Source: Cladosporium sp. IMV 00045
Lineage: Eukaryota; Ascomycota; Dothideomycetes; Cladosporiales; Cladosporiaceae
Assembly (NCBI GenBank): GCA_001931905.2
Contig: MSJI02000365.1
Location: 1 to 28,275 of the forward strand
Direction of reading: 5' to 3'
Length of the DNA: 28,275 nucleotides
In this document: one piece after another, positions 10,365 to 20,901 of the stretch
How the letters are laid out: every line of letters begins with the position of its first letter
Numbering within the stretch: position 1 is the first letter of the stretch
The notes under the pieces: generated by a model
Told to the model about the DNA's origin: nothing
What the model saw: the letters and a program-made list of their open reading frames with translations, nothing else
The model's database searches: none
Translations under genes and position numbers: made by a program

Positions 10365-11965
10365 CTACAGCTCGTCTCTCGCCGCCTCGATAGCGCTGGT
10401 AGCGGCCGCTGCGGCCGAGCTGGAAGCCGACTTGGCCATTTCTTCGGCGTAGACTTCGGCGCCGGGGCGGAAGTTGCCTGCGGCGAGGGACTTGAAGGCC
10501 AGGTCGAAGCGGGCGCCGAAGTACCATGCCACGCCGAGCTGGGAAAGAAGGACTTGTCAGTATATTGCTGGCGCGTGTGGTGAGTGAGTAGGGAGAACAG
10601 AATGAGACTTACCATGATGGACGAAACGAAGAGCAGAGAAGCTCCCACGGAGCCAATGACGATGAGCATGTCCATTCTGTTCTGGCGCTCGTCCTCCTTC
10701 CTCTTCGCCTCCTCTTCAGGAGTCTCAGGTGCAGGTGGCGGGGCCGGGCTCGACGCCACAGCGGCGGGCGAGGGCCCGCCCTCGGTCAGCGTCCTGGCCG
10801 TCTGCGAGGGGAAGATGGTCTCGATGAAGCGCTCGATTTTGCCGCAGGCGATGCTGATGTCGAGGAAGGCCGGGTCGGTGGGCTTGTTCTTGGCGTGGAT
10901 CTTGCGGGCGTGCTCGCGGAAGATCTCGCACACCAGCTGCAGGTTCTGCGTGCTCTTCCACATCAGCTGGCAGGCCTCGCCCTTGGTGATCTTGATGTTG
11001 CGCTCGAACATGGCGTAGTTCTGGAAGCAGAGCTCGAGGGTCGCGATGGCCATGCTTTGCGGGATGGCGACGAAGTTGAACACGGATTGCTCCTTGACGC
11101 CGGCCATGTAGAAGAGGCAGTCTTCGGCTTTCTGCAGGGCGAGGAGCACCATTTCGCTCTGGCACTGGAGGGCTTTCTCCTTGTTCTCGGGCAGGAAGAT
11201 TTCGGGCAGGCTGTTGACGTACTTGCTCCAGACCTGACGCGGCCAGAAGTAGCGCTTATCGTCGTGGTCTTCCCTGATGTCGCGGATGATGTTGGTCTGC
11301 TGCAGGAACTGTCCCATGCTCTCCATCAGCTCCGGCCTCTTCAGCAGGACCGGGTTGGCCAGACCGGCTTCCACAAACAGCCTGGTGAGACCCTCGCCGA
11401 CCAGACCGGCGACGTAGTGGCAGTACAGCTCGTAGTCCTTGATCGTGTTCACACCCTTCTCATTGTGCTCGGCGTTCTTCGCATAATCGGCCATACCGTT
11501 GCCCATCCTCTTGGTAATGTCCCTGATGATAACCTTATACGCCTCCTTCACCGGCTTGAACTCCCTGCCCACCACATCAAACTTAACCAAAAGCTCGCGG
11601 TCCTTCTCATTAGGTCCGTTGCCGTCAAAATTCCAAGTCTCATCGTCAAGGTACTGGTCGAACTCGCGAAGCATGGGCTCCTTAGTCGCGAGAGGAATGG
11701 TCATGTCATCCTCGACGGTATCCAGACCTCTCAGGATGAGGTAGAACAGGCAGACGGGGACCAGCAGTTCCGGGTGCAGCTCCTGAATGACGGCGGCGAA
11801 GGAGCGCGACGTGAGCTTGAGCAGGCGGAAGCACTCCTTCAGGTTCTCCGACTCCTTGTCCTCATCGCGCTCGTGCACGGGCTCGTGCCACAGTTTCCAC
11901 TGGATGATCGAGCGCAGTTCGCCGATGTGGATGAGGTAGTATGCGACTGAAGAGACCGAAGGCAT
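10365..11965 (-). CDS. erg9: Squalene synthase (farnesyl-diphosphate farnesyltransferase)
   Basis: Joins two farnesyl diphosphates via presqualene diphosphate to squalene with NADPH, the first committed step to ergosterol, on the ER membrane. Exons 11965-10613 and 10538-10365 with a 74-nt intron (GTAAGT donor, CCCAG acceptor) give 508 residues. Ignoring the intron would give an incorrect 542-residue end. Visible hallmarks: [20 protein letters not shown] near the N-terminus, [15 protein letters not shown] at 53-67, first aspartate-rich motif DTVED (82-86), [13 protein letters not shown] (181-193), second motif DIRED (229-233) followed by [15 protein letters not shown] Pro/Glu linker (about 395-430) leads to one C-terminal membrane segment at about 433-459, as expected for this tail-anchored enzyme. 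Some 49 further residues follow, Ala/Ser-rich, ending exactly in RDEL. The start is chosen because the family motifs begin within ten residues of it. Confidence 0.97.
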
Positions 11966-12776
11966 GTTGGCGAATGTGTGAGGGTGGGTTGTGGTGAGGT
12001 GTGGTGGTATTCGCGGAGGTGGTGGAGGCGGAGGTGGAGATTGGCGCGGTCAAGGGTCGTCCAGGTGTTGTTGTATGAGATCGTTTGTACAAGCCAGGTA
12101 CTTCCTCTTTGCCACTGTCAAGCCGAGAACGATCAATGGCAAGGGCCTTTTATAGTTTGCGAAGAAGAAACGAGGAGAGTAACGTCTGCAGTAGTTGAAG
12201 ACACTTCGACACGGACACGGGAAATTAGCTTGTATGCGCTTGCGCTGTGCGGGGATGGTTGAAGTTGCGGAGGGTCCACTACAATCTTGGAGATGTGTCG
12301 ATCCACTCTGTCTTCTTCTCGCCAAATACTTCACCTCAGGACAATAGTGTGGATGGGTTGTGCTCGCCAATGAAGTAGTGAAGTAGTAAGCCCTGTCAAT
12401 TGGGAGATTAACGGAAGCGGAAGGGCGATATCCATTTGTCGCCGACTATCGTACGATTTTATCTCGCTGGCTGTGCTTGAACTTCATGTCAACACCCGTC
12501 AGAAGGCGAAGGAACGGAGAACGTGAATGGGAAGCTGGCACACACTCAAGACGGTAAATGCACAATACAATCGAGAGAAAAGGCCACAAACGAGCGAAAG
12601 TGAAATTATGGCTAGGTATTCTCTATAAGAAAAACTGATACGAAAAAAAGGGGGCAAGTCAAATGCCGTCTAGTTCAGAAACCGCCAGCCGCGATCCCCT
12701 CCCATCTACATCTGTCACTTCTCCAGAGTGAAATAAAAAGAACAAAAGAACGATTCTCCGCAATCACTCAAACACC
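11966..12776. promoter_or_regulatory. Upstream region of ERG9 and 3' flank of kinesin-5
   Basis: About 810 nt between two minus-strand genes. The part next to 11965 is the ERG9 promoter and leader. CCAAT cores occur on the plus strand at 12367-12371 and on the minus strand at about 12399-12403. A perfect 10-bp palindrome ATCGTACGAT lies at 12448-12457, about 485 nt upstream of the ERG9 ATG. No gene is supported here. Confidence 0.45.
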
Positions 12777-15700
12777 TCAGTTACTTCCACGAGGTCTCAA
12801 CCGCCTGCCAGGAGCAGGCTCCATGCCAGCGCCCAAATTCTCTCTACCCTCGACAGCCAGCCCGGCGACCGTTCGCCTCTTCATTGGCAGCTTGCTTTCA
12901 GTTGCCTGTGAAGTCGGGGGAGGGTGCGTGTTCTGCCTCTTGAGTGGAGGGATCTCGGCTAGTTTGCTCTCGGACTCGACAACCTCACTTTCCTCCGCAG
13001 GCGGCGCCTGTTGTGCCACCACGGCTGCGTTCGCCACGTTCACGTCGACTTCTCTAAGGGTCGGGAGGTTGGCGTTTGCTGTTGGCGGGCGGGTGTTGGG
13101 CTCTGATGATGGCTGGGGAAGCTTGAGGACTGGTGGCGTGTCGGTGAAGACATGAGTCTTCGTGGGACTCGTGAGCGGTTTGCTTACGCCGGCGAAAGCC
13201 TTGGTCGGGCTGGTGCGCATCATCTTCCTAGGAGATCGCTTGTTGGGCGATTTGATGGGCGAAGCCGGACGTTTGACTTGGCCTGTACCGCCGCGCATGC
13301 GGTCCAGGAGGCTCTCGTGGTCTTCCGTCTTGGGCAGCGTCTGCGGGTATGCGTAGTGTGTCTTTGCAGGGGTCTCGCCAGTGGCTTGATACTCGGCGAT
13401 TTGGGCTGCTGTCAGCTCATCACGCATGATGCGCAGAGGCTCACGGATTTCGCTGTCAGCATCGAGATTAGGCAGCGTCTCTTGCAGAGACTGTGTACGC
13501 TCCTGCATGTCCGAGTCCAGCGCCTTGGTGCGGTCGTATGAAACCTCGAAATGCTTGCCGATGCTCTGATAGCTCTCTTGAACGTTGCCGGCCAACTGAG
13601 CCAAGCTGGAAGTGTGCGCTTTGTGGTGCTCCTCGTTCTGTGCCTTCACACGAGCGACGATCTCATCAAGAGCCACGAGCTGGTTGTCCATCTGCGCCAT
13701 CTGGTCGTCGACGATACGAACAGTCTCACCATGCACGGCATTGGTAGTCTCCGTGATCTTGGTGGTGTGGTCGTTTGCAGAAGCCCAGTCGCCCTTGAGT
13801 CTAGCCTTGATGCTTTCTCTCGATTGAACAGAAGAGTCGATAAGAGATTGCGAGCTGCCGTTCCAAGCATCCATGCCATGACCATACACTTGCTGCGCGG
13901 CTTGGTACTCATCCTCGGAGGTCTTGACTCGCTTGTTGGCAATTTCGAGATGTGCGTCCATACGAGCGTCCTGCGCCGATGCGGAGTCATTGATCAAGCC
14001 AGTGATATTGGCCAAAAGCGTAGCGCGTTCAGTGGCAGCGATCTGGCGCTCTTCTTCGATCGATTTCTGGAGCTGAGTGTGCGACACCTGGCTGGCCTCA
14101 ACAAATGCGGCATTGGCTGAAGCCATCTCCTCTCTAAGACGCTGAGCCTCTGCCTGCTGCTCATGCATTCTGCGAATGAGGTCTTCGAAGATCGTCTTGA
14201 ACTCGCGTCCCAGAGTGACATATGAGTCCTGCAGCTGGCCGTGGAAGGCGTCCAGCTCCGTGCTGATACCAGCACTAATGCGTTGCGCGGCGGCCGAAAG
14301 ATCATTCAAACCGGATCCGACCTTCTCCTTGACATCCTCCCTCAGAGTCCGGATTTCTTCCAGAACCTTGTTCAGATCTTCCTTGGACTCTGCGTTCTGC
14401 GCATTGACCTCAGCCTCCGATTGCTGGAAGGCATCCGCCTTTTCTTGCAAGAAAGCCTGAGAAGACTGCAGCTCCTGGAGCTCATCCGAAACGAAAGATT
14501 GCATGCGGCCAGAAAGGCTCGAGAGGAGGTCCTCCTGCTGGCTTCGCAAAGCTTCGATTCTTTCCTCGACAGAAAGCGTAGTTCCAGAGACCAGCGTCCT
14601 AGATTCGGCCCACTTGGATCTGTTGGTCGATTGCAGATCAGAGCGCCTCCTCAACTTGGAGTGCAGACGTTCAATGTGGTCCGTCGTGGTTCCAAGCGTC
14701 CCGATGAGATCTTGTCCGATTCCGGTGAGCTTTCCTTCCGTGGTTTCGTGGGCCTCGCGCAGGTAGGTTTCCTCCGCCAATGATGTCTTGGTGTGATCCA
14801 ATACTATTTCGGTCTTCTCCAAAAGACTCTTCGTTCCTTCGAGCATCATCTTCGTCTGCTCATTGTTCTTTTTCATACTTTGGAAATTGGTGGTCAAGGC
14901 GAAGAGTTCTTGAACCTTGTTGCGAAGATTGGTTTCCATGGTCTCGATCTTGTCGCGCTGCTCTTCAGACAAGATTTTCCGGCTCTCAGATTCGGTAGTA
15001 ATCTCTTCAAATCGCTCAGCTGTAAGATATACACCATTACGCTGACGAGTTGCAATCAGCTCGGATTTGAGCTTCTCGATTTCTGAGGTGAATTCCTTGA
15101 ACAGAGTCTTCTTCGACACAGTCTGGTTGACCTGCGGTTTGTTCCTAATGTTCTTCGCGCGGAAAGCGTAGTCGAGTGTTGAGATGGTTTCCTCCAGGTT
15201 ACTCTTCGCGGGCGACAAAGTAGCAATGATGCACGTTTTGGTCCTACCACCTAATGAATCTTGCAGTAGTCGCGTGAGCTTAGACTCTCTGTAGGGAATA
15301 TGGCTGCTCTTGTCGACAAGGGCGTTGATCACGCGACCGAGAGTCAATAGCGATTTGTTGATCAGACCAGCCTCTGCGGCGCGCTTGTTCTCCGCCCCAG
15401 ATCGCTGAATGTTCTCCGAACCAGCCAAATCCACCAAGTTGAGCTTGCCGGCTGCAACGTAATCCTCGCCAGTGTCGGATGTGCGCTTCATGTAGACAGT
15501 AACGGTGAAGACAGTGTGCGATCTAGATGAGAGGTCGTTGCACTTTGTAGCCGCGACCTGTCGTTTGTGGCTGCCGTCGCGAAGGAGCTTGATACCGCTG
15601 GACGCGCTCTTAATATGCGTCTCTTCCATACCCTGCACCATCGTTGTCGTTCGACCACTCTTGTTCGCTTCGTCGTAGATTTTCAGCTTGGTCGCATCGT

Positions 15701-16440
15701 CGGCAGAGAGCAGGTCGCGAAGCTCTTCGTTATACAATTCGATGAAGGAACATTTGACGCTGTGCTCGCTCTTCTCTGCTTCGTCATCGCCGAGCTTGCT
15801 GAAGAGACTGTTCAGCACTCGAGGTACAATACCGGCTGCGTCGGGTGTAGGGAGAACGTCGGAGATGTCGCCAGACATGGTGTAGGTTTTGCCAGTGCCC
15901 GTCTGGCCGTATGCGAAGATAGTGCAGTTGAAGCCATCGAGTACCTACGCGTGTGTTAGTTTGTCATCGAGGCGAGACGAATGCGCAAATGCATACCTCA
16001 TCCAGAATCGGCGCAACGACTTCGTCAAACACCATTCCTTGGTCGGCGGCAGGAGAGAAGACCTTGTCGAACTGGTAGGTCTTGTTGCTCACAGCACTCG
16101 GCCCCATGGAGAGCTCAACCTGGGAGCCTTTCACGCCATTGGTAGAGACCACAACGCCACTGTTCTCGCGGACCTCGCGGTCATTACGCCCTCTGCACCT
16201 GACGACGACATTGATGTTGGTCTCCTCGCCTCCGGGAATATCCATTTCAGAAACCGCCTTGCGCTTCGGCGTGCGCTGCTTAACGGATCCTGTGGGCGAA
16301 GATCTGCCATTGAATGTGGGTGTCGCCGTCTGGGCTCTGTTTACGCCCAGACGCGATGTTGTGGTAGCAGGTGGTCGCATCGTAGGGACTTTCTTTGTTG
16401 TTGTTGTTCCAGCGAAAGAGCGCTGGTTGGGAGCGGCCAT
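12777..16440 (-). CDS. bimC: Kinesin-5 mitotic motor (BimC/Cut7/Eg5 family)
   Basis: Plus-end-directed homotetrameric motor that cross-links and slides antiparallel spindle microtubules. Exons 16440-15997 and 15944-12777 with a 52-nt phase-0 intron (GTATGC donor, CTAAC branch, GTAG acceptor) give 1203 residues, close to the usual length of fungal BimC. Basic Ser/Thr-rich head (1-70), then the motor: INVVVRCRGRN (76-86), P-loop GQTGTGKT (161-168), switch I NDLSSRSH (284-291), switch II DLAGSE (320-325), and end of motor and neck linker around 411-422 (AKNIRNKPQVNQ). A long coiled coil follows to about residue 1000. The tail (1039-1085) is dense in SP/TP sites with Lys/Arg (SPIKSPNKRSPRK), plausible cyclin-dependent-kinase sites. 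The ATG giving MAAPNQRSFAG is preferred to an upstream in-frame Met. Splicing inside the nucleotide-binding pocket region confirms the model. Confidence 0.96.
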
Positions 16441-17074
16441 GCTATGTCGGAGCAAGACCACACATGCGCGGTATGCGAAGCAAGGACGGAATGTGTATAT
16501 AGATGTAACCGGGAAGAAGCCTGCATGTGCTTGTGTGTGTATCTGCACAAGCAAATGCAGACAGCAAGCTCGGCCAATTCAGGGCTAGCGTCAACAACAC
16601 CCATCAACAAAGCAGCTCCAGCCAGACAACGGCCTGAGCGGGCGCGGGCTTTGAACGAAAGCCGCGGGCCAGCAGCAGCCACAAGCGAGTGGGAGAGATG
16701 ATGAGCCAGAGCTGCCCTTGCACTAGGCTGCTGATGATGGTGAGGGGAGGGGGGTGGGATGACATCGGCCACATGCACCATTCGTTCATACGTCCATCCT
16801 GTGAGTTTCTTGGTCGGTCGTAGTGACTACATCTTCATTGCAGTAGATCATACTGTGATTTAACAAACATCATTCACTTGGCCATCTGTCCCTAACAATC
16901 AATTCTACCTGCCACGCCGCAAGACAAGACAATGTGCACATGATTGCTGCCGCCATGAGGGTGGAGGATCGCATCCTCCCATTACGTCCCCCGTGACCGT
17001 GACTCCATGCCATAGAACGAACCTAGTACTCACCCAACATCCCTAAGAACCACCTACTTTTATTCTATTGCAAC
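16441..17074. promoter_or_regulatory. Divergent promoter between kinesin-5 and PHAF1-like gene
   Basis: 634 nt separate the two start codons, which point away from each other. A TATATA core at 16496-16501 is about 56 nt from the kinesin start and could serve it. Towards the PHAF1 side there is a short T-rich stretch just before CAAC-ATG. No coding content is supported. Confidence 0.4.
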
Positions 17075-18613
17075 ATGGCTTTCGATCCCTGGACGATACA
17101 TCCAGGCCATGGCCTGGGTTTCATGAGTATGCCTCGCTTCCTATCAGTCGCCCTGCCACACGCTGACCAGAAGATAGCCTTGGGTGCTGCTCTACAGGAC
17201 ATCCTTTCCACTATCGCAGCCGATAAGGACCTCTTCACGAGCATCGACGTCCACTTCTCCCAGTCCGAGCCTCTCACTGCGCCGATCGTCGTCACCCTGC
17301 CACACAATGGCCTGCGTCTGCGCTTCGACGGTGCCGACCAACGCCTTCGCCTGATAGAAGTCACCGACCTGAAGAAGAGCATGTTGGTGTATAAGAGCAT
17401 GGAACTTGTCCGTTCGCAAGAAATCACGTCGTCCTCAGCAGGTCCAGCTTTCAGACGGGTTTACCAGATGTTCGGCGCTTCGTATCCGGGCGAGTACATG
17501 CCGCCGCCTGCAGGCAAAGCTGAAGGAACATACGTATTAAGCTGGCCGGGCGTGGCATTCAACTTCCCTTTGCAGCACTCTGCTTGGTCGCCGGATAAGG
17601 ATCATGTCTCCCTGCTTGGCTCACAGGCTGCCGGCCCTGCCGCGCAGATGGCCATATTTGAAGGCAAAACGTGGGCCGACACGAGGAAAGACTTGTTCCT
17701 GAGAGAGCCTACCGGTCCGAGATCGACTGCTCTAGCCGCGAGACCTCGCGAAAACCTTCCAGCAGAGATTGAGTCGGCCATCGTGGAGCCTGGCAAGTAT
17801 GTCATCCTCGAGCGCCGCCAGCCTGCTCCTCCGTTCACGATCCATCTTAACGAGACGACGCCACAAGATCTCGTGACTGAACTTGGAGCTCCGGACGCCA
17901 CCTTCAAACCTACCGCCAAGGACAGCACTCCAGCTCAGCCTGTTCACAAGCGTACAGGCAGCGCCACCCGCCCTAGATCAGGCAGTCGTCTACATCCAGG
18001 ATCACAGCCATCTAGTTATTCATCGACAAATACCGATAGCTTCGAGACCGACTTTGACTCTGAAGACGCAGACGAAGATCCAGCCGAGCGTGCCAGCCGA
18101 GCCACGTATTGGTGTTACTTTGGCCATGGTATGGATATCCTGGTCGGACCTCCAAGTGAATCCGAGAGTAGCCGTGCCAACAACACTCTGCCCAGCGCGA
18201 ATCCAGACATGGTCGTCAAGCGAGTGGTCATCCAAGGCAACGTCCCAGGCAGCGCGGCCTTCAACCGCCACCGCCGGCTACGATGGTTTCTCGAGCTTCC
18301 GACGACGTCTTCTGACCAGGTCCTCCATTCCGAGTGTAACTTCGAATCAGAACTCAAGCCTCATCTCCTCCAAACCTTCACCTCGGCGGCGACAGATCCC
18401 CAGACGGCGATGGGCCGGGTCATCAACCGCTGCTGGGACGACCCGATGGACAGCGGCTTCTTCTTACCAGACCAAGATCGCGACGAGGTGGATGATGGAA
18501 GTACGAGAGGTGGTGAGGCATGGTTGGGCAATGTGAGGCTGTTCCAGTTTCCCGGCGTCATGTTCGAGGTGTTGCAGAACGGCGCGGTGGCAGGGCTCTA
18601 CGTCACGCTATGA
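17075..18613 (+). CDS. PHAF1: PHAF1 / UPF0183 family protein
   Basis: Single exon, 512 residues, start ATG in good context (CAACATGG). The N-terminus PGHGLGFMSMPRFLSVALPHAD, then IVVTLPHNGLRLRFDGADQRLRLIEV, YPGEYMPPP, GTYVLSWPGVAFNFP and a late YWCYFGHGMDILVG are features I associate with the UPF0183 (C16orf70/PHAF1) family. In animals PHAF1 binds phosphoinositides with BCAS3 at phagophores; a related autophagy or membrane role in fungi is inference. At about 512 residues it is longer than the animal protein (roughly 420). The excess is partly a low-complexity, Ser/Asp-rich insertion at about 282-342. Divergently paired with kinesin-5, though a functional link is unlikely. Confidence 0.88.
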   Translation: MAFDPWTIHPGHGLGFMSMPRFLSVALPHADQKIALGAALQDILSTIAADKDLFTSIDVHFSQSEPLTAPIVVTLPHNGLRLRFDGADQRLRLIEVTDLKKSMLVYKSMELVRSQEITSSSAGPAFRRVYQMFGASYPGEYMPPPAGKAEGTYVLSWPGVAFNFPLQHSAWSPDKDHVSLLGSQAAGPAAQMAIFEGKTWADTRKDLFLREPTGPRSTALAARPRENLPAEIESAIVEPGKYVILERRQPAPPFTIHLNETTPQDLVTELGAPDATFKPTAKDSTPAQPVHKRTGSATRPRSGSRLHPGSQPSSYSSTNTDSFETDFDSEDADEDPAERASRATYWCYFGHGMDILVGPPSESESSRANNTLPSANPDMVVKRVVIQGNVPGSAAFNRHRRLRWFLELPTTSSDQVLHSECNFESELKPHLLQTFTSAATDPQTAMGRVINRCWDDPMDSGFFLPDQDRDEVDDGSTRGGEAWLGNVRLFQFPGVMFEVLQNGAVAGLYVTL

Positions 18614-18797
18614 TGGGAGACCTCAGCTTAGCTAGCTACGCGTCAACTTCACCAACACGTCGACGTCGACATTCACACCACCACCTCCCCCTCACGGCTT
18701 ATCCCGCTCCTCCTCCCTCCCGTCCCGGACGTAAACGAGGCAACCCCCTCCCATTTTAATCACAAATCTCGCACACACGTCACGCGGATTAATCCAA

Positions 18798-18860
18798 GTG
18801 CGTATGGCCCAGTGGTAAGGCGTTTGTTCTACAGGCGCGCCACTCCAAGGGTGTCGCACC
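18798..18860 (+). pseudogene. tRNA-like relic (A box, no B box)
   Basis: TGGCCCAGTGG at 18805-18815 fits the polymerase III A box. GCC-CAGTGGTAA-GGC folds as a normal 3-bp D arm with the loop GG. The first five bases GTGCG can pair with CGCAC at 18855-18859. The enclosed length is only 62 nt, no T arm or GGTTCGANTCC B box is present, the anticodon stem is poor, and no T-run terminator follows. A decayed tRNA or the head of a tRNA-derived element fits better than a working gene. Confidence 0.3.
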
Positions 18861-19158
18861 AAACACACATCACGTGACTCTCTACCTCCATCCTAAGAGT
18901 CGGCCTCAAGCCACAGGGTTGCGGTCGGCCACGGCGGGAAAAAAGCTCCGTCGCTCCTGAACAAGGCCAGGCGGGGTGACGTATTAGCCGTGGCTCGCAG
19001 GGGTGCGTAAATCCCTTTCAAAGCTTCGGCGTGGTTGCGTTGCGGGTAACCAATACGCCATAAACTGAGATGCTCCGCATGTCTTGGAGAAGAGAGAATC
19101 GTGGTGTGTGGGTGGGGCGGCGCTTGAGGAGTGCTGTAGAGGAGGTGTCTTACCGCTC

Positions 19159-19195
19159 TTTTTTTATAAAAAAAAAAAAGAAAGAAAGAAAAGAA
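19159..19195 (+). repeat. T7-ATA-A12-(GAAA)n low-complexity tract
   Basis: Seven T, then AT, then a run of about 12 A followed by three GAAA-type units. It could be a simple microsatellite or the A-rich tail of a retroposed element. Confidence 0.6.
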
Positions 19196-20785
19196 CATGT
19201 TCTGGTTATGTGATGCGCATCGAGTCTGTCTATTCTTTCAATATGCTTTCGCATTATACGCAGTGCGTGTATGTACTCAGGGAAATTTCGCTGTCGCATG
19301 CCTTTGAACCTGCGACCGACGCTCGTGTGAAGTGAAGTTGGATTTTCTCGAGGGCGACCATACTTCAATACTACAGTTCCCATCATCTGCAATGAATACT
19401 CCTCCACTATCACATACATCTCAGTCTGACGCAAGTATCTTTTTGCTGTTAGCGAACTTGTTCGTTCGAGACCTCTCTTGTCTTGTTTGCACGCCATTTG
19501 AACCCGCAACGACGTTCCTATATGGCGCAGTTGTATTCCTTCGAATATTGGTAGATACCTTCGAGTATTGGTTGCTACTGCTTGTGTTGCCATATAGATA
19601 TCGCGAAAGATGTTATTTCTGCACGTTCATCATGTTGCTAGCTCTTCTTCAATAAACCACTGAGAGTTAGATCATATCGAATATTGCTGGCCCCTTTCTT
19701 GTGCCAACCGGACTCCCGACGGGGTGAGGTGAGGTTGGCTGCTCGAGACGTTGCAACAGCTGTGCAACGCATTGTCTACTTCCCATCGACCTACATACAT
19801 GTACATCACAAAGTATTCTTTCTTACTATCTTGCACTCTTTCACAACCGCGAAAAAAATATCTGAGGCTGTCACAGTGTTACCACACGTTCTCACTCTCA
19901 AAGAACAAATGATGGCGCCGAGTCGTTGCCGTCCAGCAATGCATACATGTCAACCCTGACCCTCGCAGCCACAAGACTCCCGCGGCAGAGCAACGCCACG
20001 TCGCAACACATTCTGGGCCCAGAACAGATTGATTCCTCCAATTGCTTCAACAAGACCACACATCAAGATCCATGGCTTGGATCCGGCATGGAAACCCTCG
20101 CCAATCGGCCGTAGTGTACGCGCCGGCACTCAACCACATTCAGATGTCGAGACAACGGACTGTTAGGCACCAAATCCTTCGTGAGCGGCAACTGCGTTAA
20201 CGCGCATACGCACGAACAATTATAAACTGGTCGCGACCAAAGAAGATACTCTGGGAGATGTATTTCCACTCCTCAGCGGCAGCTCGTGATCCACTCGTGG
20301 AGTGACCAGTGGTCAGACCTCGCCTCGCAAGCACTTCGGCCCACATCCTCAGACTATGCAGCTAGCCCATCCTTCAGCCTCCGAGGGCGCATATACCAAA
20401 GCCGAAGAGACTGCGAACCCGCGTGATTCCATCGCTCAGTTCTAAGACAACAAGTAAGTTGTTGCTGACATGCTGTCAAGGTCAGGTCTACAATCCACTG
20501 CTGTCGTCTAAAAAGACGCCGGCCTTCGCTAAGAGAGTGGTGGACGAAAGCCCTACTTGCTTACATGCGCGAGGGGTCGTCGAACAGATGCATCAGGGAC
20601 CCCGGACAAGACGAGCTAATGCATCTACCAATGCAATTTTGAACCCTTTGCTCTGAAACCGTCTCCTCTCCTCTATTATAGTTTGCTATAGCGGCGCCAG
20701 AGGCTTGAATGGTCGAGAGAGCTGTGACCTGATGCGGGGATGGTCACTCCATAGCTCTGTGTTTGCCGGGCTAAAGGGAAACCCA

Positions 20786-20791
20786 TATAAA
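20786..20791 (+). promoter_or_regulatory. Candidate TATA box of GMC oxidoreductase gene
   Basis: TATAAA within CCCATATAAACAG, 116 nt upstream of the ATG at 20902. An out-of-frame ATG at 20799 lies so close to it that it would normally be upstream of the transcription start. Confidence 0.5.
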
Positions 20792-20901
20792 CAGAGCATG
20801 GCACGCTCAAGGGAACTGGACTGCAGAAAACTCGTTCCTATTCCATCCGCCCAGTACAAATTGACACAATTGGACTGTCGGTGTTGGAGCAAATCTCGAA
20901 C

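Larger units (their letters stand above)
18614..20901. other. Gene-poor 2.3-kb region
   Basis: No coding sequence is supported. It holds a tRNA-like relic (18798-18860), a T7/A12 tract with GAAA units (19159-19195), a 9-bp inverted repeat CTATATGGC/GCCATATAG (19518-19526 and 19589-19597) enclosing two imperfect 20-bp copies of CTTCGAATATTGGT-like sequence, and a TGACCA-G-TGGTCA inverted repeat (20303-20315). A minus-strand frame at 19593-19150 (147 codons) runs into the A-tract and encodes nothing recognisable. The right end is the GMC oxidoreductase promoter. Confidence 0.5.

Noticed and set aside
10895..11950. 351-codon plus-strand open frame opposite ERG9
   Set aside because: It is the antisense shadow of the well-supported squalene synthase exon; composition (Leu/Val/Asp-rich) follows codon bias of the real gene.
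15947..15952. ACGCGT (MluI-box-like) in the kinesin-5 intron
   Set aside because: A single 6-mer in an intron is not evidence for cell-cycle control.
19192..19203. 12-bp palindrome AGAACATGTTCT next to the A-tract
   Set aside because: Chance frequency is several per window; no gene nearby.
19296..19520. Possible tRNA T-arm phrases (GGTTCAAA on the minus strand at two places)
   Set aside because: No matching A box, D arm or acceptor stem at the right distance on that strand.
19150..19593. 147-codon minus-strand open frame
   Set aside because: Runs through the poly-A tract (Phe/Lys-rich end) and shows no known domain.
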